Of a stretch of 64,000 nucleotides of DNA, positions 61,701 to 64,000 are shown one piece after another. Under the pieces are notes generated by a model, which did no database searches, was not told where the DNA came from, and worked only from the letters and a program-made list of their open reading frames with translations. The DNA is from Drosophila persimilis (lineage: Eukaryota; Arthropoda; Insecta; Diptera; Drosophilidae). The DNA is taken from contig NW_020825288.1 in the NCBI RefSeq assembly GCF_003286085.1, forward strand, positions 16,616,001 to 16,680,000, written 5' to 3'. Every line of letters begins with the position of its first letter. Positions within the stretch are counted from its first letter, which is position 1. Position numbers and translations under genes: made by a program.

Positions 61701-64000
61701 AATTTAAAGTGTCATGCCAGACAGCAGTTTCATAACTTGGGAACACATTTTCGTATACGAATATTCCACGACTGTATACTGTACACCGGGGGCCGCATTT
61801 CCGTCTGATTTGAATTGCTTGGCAAGTTTGTTATGCTTTGAACTTGAGCTTCCTGCCACGGGTGCTGATGCTGTTGTTTCTTGCCTCGTCCTGCCCCTTC
61901 ATGTTGCTTGCTTGCGTTCCTTGTTGTCGCTACCGGTGCTAGCTGGCTCTTCCTGCGAAAAGTGCGCTGCATAAGGAATTTTATTAAGACAACTGTAGCA
62001 ACAGCAGCAGCAACAGTAGCAGCACCAACATCAACAGTAACAAGAGCTCTACGTTGATGATGCCGGGGCTGCAGCTGGTGCCTCTCTGTCTCGAATCCTG
62101 CTGTCATCAGCCCCGTGCTGGCAAGGCGAGGTCCTCCTCCTCCTCGTCGTCGTCTTCGTGGAGCCAGAGCTGTCGAAGGCTTATGCGGATGATGTGCATT
62201 TGCTTTGAGTTTTGCCCAGCATTTGTTTGCTCCCCTAGTTAAACTGGCTTACTGTTGCCTCGAGCTGTCGGTTGGTTACTGCGTTCCCAGTTACCAAGCT
62301 ACCGGCTATCTCTTCGTTATTATTGGTACTCGTACTGTTGCTGTTGCTTAAGTTTTTCCCAAGCTGCTGCTGCTACTCCTGCTGTTTGCGTTTCGTGCGT
62401 GCTGTGTGCCAGAGTTTGCAATGAATACCCTTTACGAAAGCCAAGGAATTCATGGCTTGTAAGCCACACTGGGAACTCTTAACAGCAATTCAGATCCTAT
62501 TTTATTTGAAAAAACCTTAAAGAATGCATAATGGAAATCGATTTTTGTGTGCTCTTTATGATTATGCGATTGGGATATTCTCCATTTTGCTGGCAGCGCA
62601 TCCATGTGCCGTCATATGCTCTCACAATTTGCATGACATTTGCCCATCTTCTCTCTGGTTACCAAGTGCTCTCCCAGCACAGAGGAAGCGCACACACCCT
62701 CATAGCATACACACCATACACACACACATTGCCGAAAGATTGAAAGAGAAGCAAACACTCGCACACAAAAGCAACTTTTTGCTGACACCTTGCTTTATCT
62801 CCAGGACTCCTTGCGGCATCCGTTGCCTTAGTTCATTCCGCTCTTGCTCTTGGTCTTACTCCCCCTGCTGCTACTGCACTTTAAGCCAAGTAATATTTAA
62901 ATATAATTTTGCTAAAATTCTATGCCATTTACTTTCCAATTTGCATAAGCAGGCGAGCCTGACTCAGAGTCAAAGGCAGACACAACGCCAGAGCGAAAGG
63001 AAGAGCAGACCGAAGTGATATGCAAATGAAATAATTGTTTAAATGAGACGGAAGTAAGCGCCTTGCAAATGGCATTCGAAAACGAGTTTGCCACAAAATC
63101 TAATGCTGTGTGCTGATGGCCCGTAAAGTGGGGTTCGGGCCGTAAACCAACCCATCTGACAATTGGTTTGCCAGCACATTCGATGCATTAAACTTTATGG
63201 TATGGTATGGTATCCACATTATTTGCTCAAGTGTCTGGGCACGCACGGGGCTCGGCACCCATTTGAGTGATGTGTGTGTGTGTGTGTGTGTGTGTGGGTG
63301 TGGGTGTGTGTTTGTGATGTGTGTGGGTGTTTGTGAGTTTGCTCAGGTAATTTCGCTGTCATTTTGCATTTGTAATAAAGCAACATGTCGCTACGCCGCA
63401 CATCGTCACAGCCTCTGTGGCGGCCTAAACCCAGCGAAGCCCAAGGTAATTACAGGGAAGGAGATCAGGCCCTCTCCCTGCCACAGCCAGCGGAACCGGG
63501 TTCATTTGTATGCCGTTCAGGCCTCTTATCAAATATGAAGCAAAGTCGTAAAAGCTAATTAGAGTTAGAATGTGCGTGGGCCAAGCAGAAACTGCTGCCG
63601 CCGCCTGAATAATGCAAGCTAATCAACCAGTAATGCAGCAGAATCATTAGAGAGCACGCCCATTGAGCGGCAAAAGTTTATTTCAAACGATCAATAACCG
63701 CACACAATGCTCGCCATTTCCAGGGAGTGAACGTCTGTGAACTTGAGAACAAGATTTGTATTTATGAAACTCGATCGATTATCAATTATTTGGGGCTCTG
63801 CTGGAAATTATGACAGCTCGCATCTCCATTCGGCTGGGATCCTTTGGGCAGATGTGCGTGCCTGGAATGTGGTGGGCTTCTCTTATGTGTCTCTTATTTT
63901 GCTTTTCACGTTGCCATACATCAATCATAAAATGCAAATATTTACGATTTTATTTGTGTGCAAATTGCCCCAGACCCACGCCCATTAAACCTGGCTCTAA
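58761..64000. other. Non-coding DNA: remainder of the probable beat intron
   Basis: No exon or RNA gene could be supported. Open frames here (for example 62524-63018) are compositionally ordinary and lack family features. Contents are a TATGG pentamer run (63198-63212), a TG-rich microsatellite (63270-63328) and AT-rich DNA. The missing 3' exon or exons of beat may lie here unrecognised or beyond the window. Confidence 0.5.
63270..63328. repeat. TG-rich microsatellite
   Basis: A long TG run followed by TGGGTGTGGGTGTGTG variants, close to the right edge of the window. Confidence 0.95.

Noticed and set aside
63716-63760. Candidate acceptor (TTTCCAG) for a last beat exon
   Set aside because: In the phase required after 53383 the frame meets a stop codon after two codons, and the residues do not complete an Ig domain.

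Overview
This window is animal nuclear DNA from a fruit fly (Drosophila). Genes are split by GT..AG introns, long non-coding stretches are rich in CA/TG, CAG and TA microsatellites, and three recognisable gene families lie together: an amontillado (PC2) prohormone convertase, Tweedle cuticle proteins and a Beaten-path immunoglobulin protein. From memory this grouping matches the 97C-D region of D. melanogaster chromosome arm 3R (Muller element E). Degenerate copies of a dispersed repeat beginning with a GATACCCTTGCAGA-like end would suit the obscura group, but the species is not settled by what I can see.

Layout. 1-8799 has no convincing exon and is probably the first large intron, or the upstream region, of amontillado. 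8800-13285 (+) holds eleven coding exons of amontillado, from within the propeptide to the stop codon; only the signal-peptide end is missing. 13286 to about 15046 looks like a long AU-rich 3' untranslated region with several AATAAA signals. 15047-19574 is intergenic. 19680-20491 (+) is a two-exon Tweedle gene with a TATA box and a polyglutamine tract. 20492 to about 30600 is intergenic. 31256-53383 (+) holds seven predicted exons of a beat gene, most likely beat-VII. Its first exon, a signal peptide, lies 16 kb upstream of the Ig exons and fits them in phase. The gene runs on after 53383, and I did not find its last exon or exons. 57663-58635 (-) is a second two-exon Tweedle gene, antisense to beat and apparently inside its downstream intron.

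How the genes relate. Amontillado matures neuropeptides in the secretory pathway, the Tweedles are secreted chitin-binding cuticle proteins, and Beat proteins are neuronal receptors or ligands for Side proteins in axon guidance. All act in or through the secretory route, but there is no operon-like coupling; their closeness probably reflects old synteny and local Tweedle duplication.

The best non-genic signals are a near-perfect 23-bp hairpin at 40795-40846, an over-represented GYATACGC core with a longer ATTACGYATACGC form scattered through non-coding DNA, and a Gln-rich plus His-rich insertion in the second Ig domain of the Beat protein. I found no tRNA, rRNA or CRISPR, and no intact mobile element.
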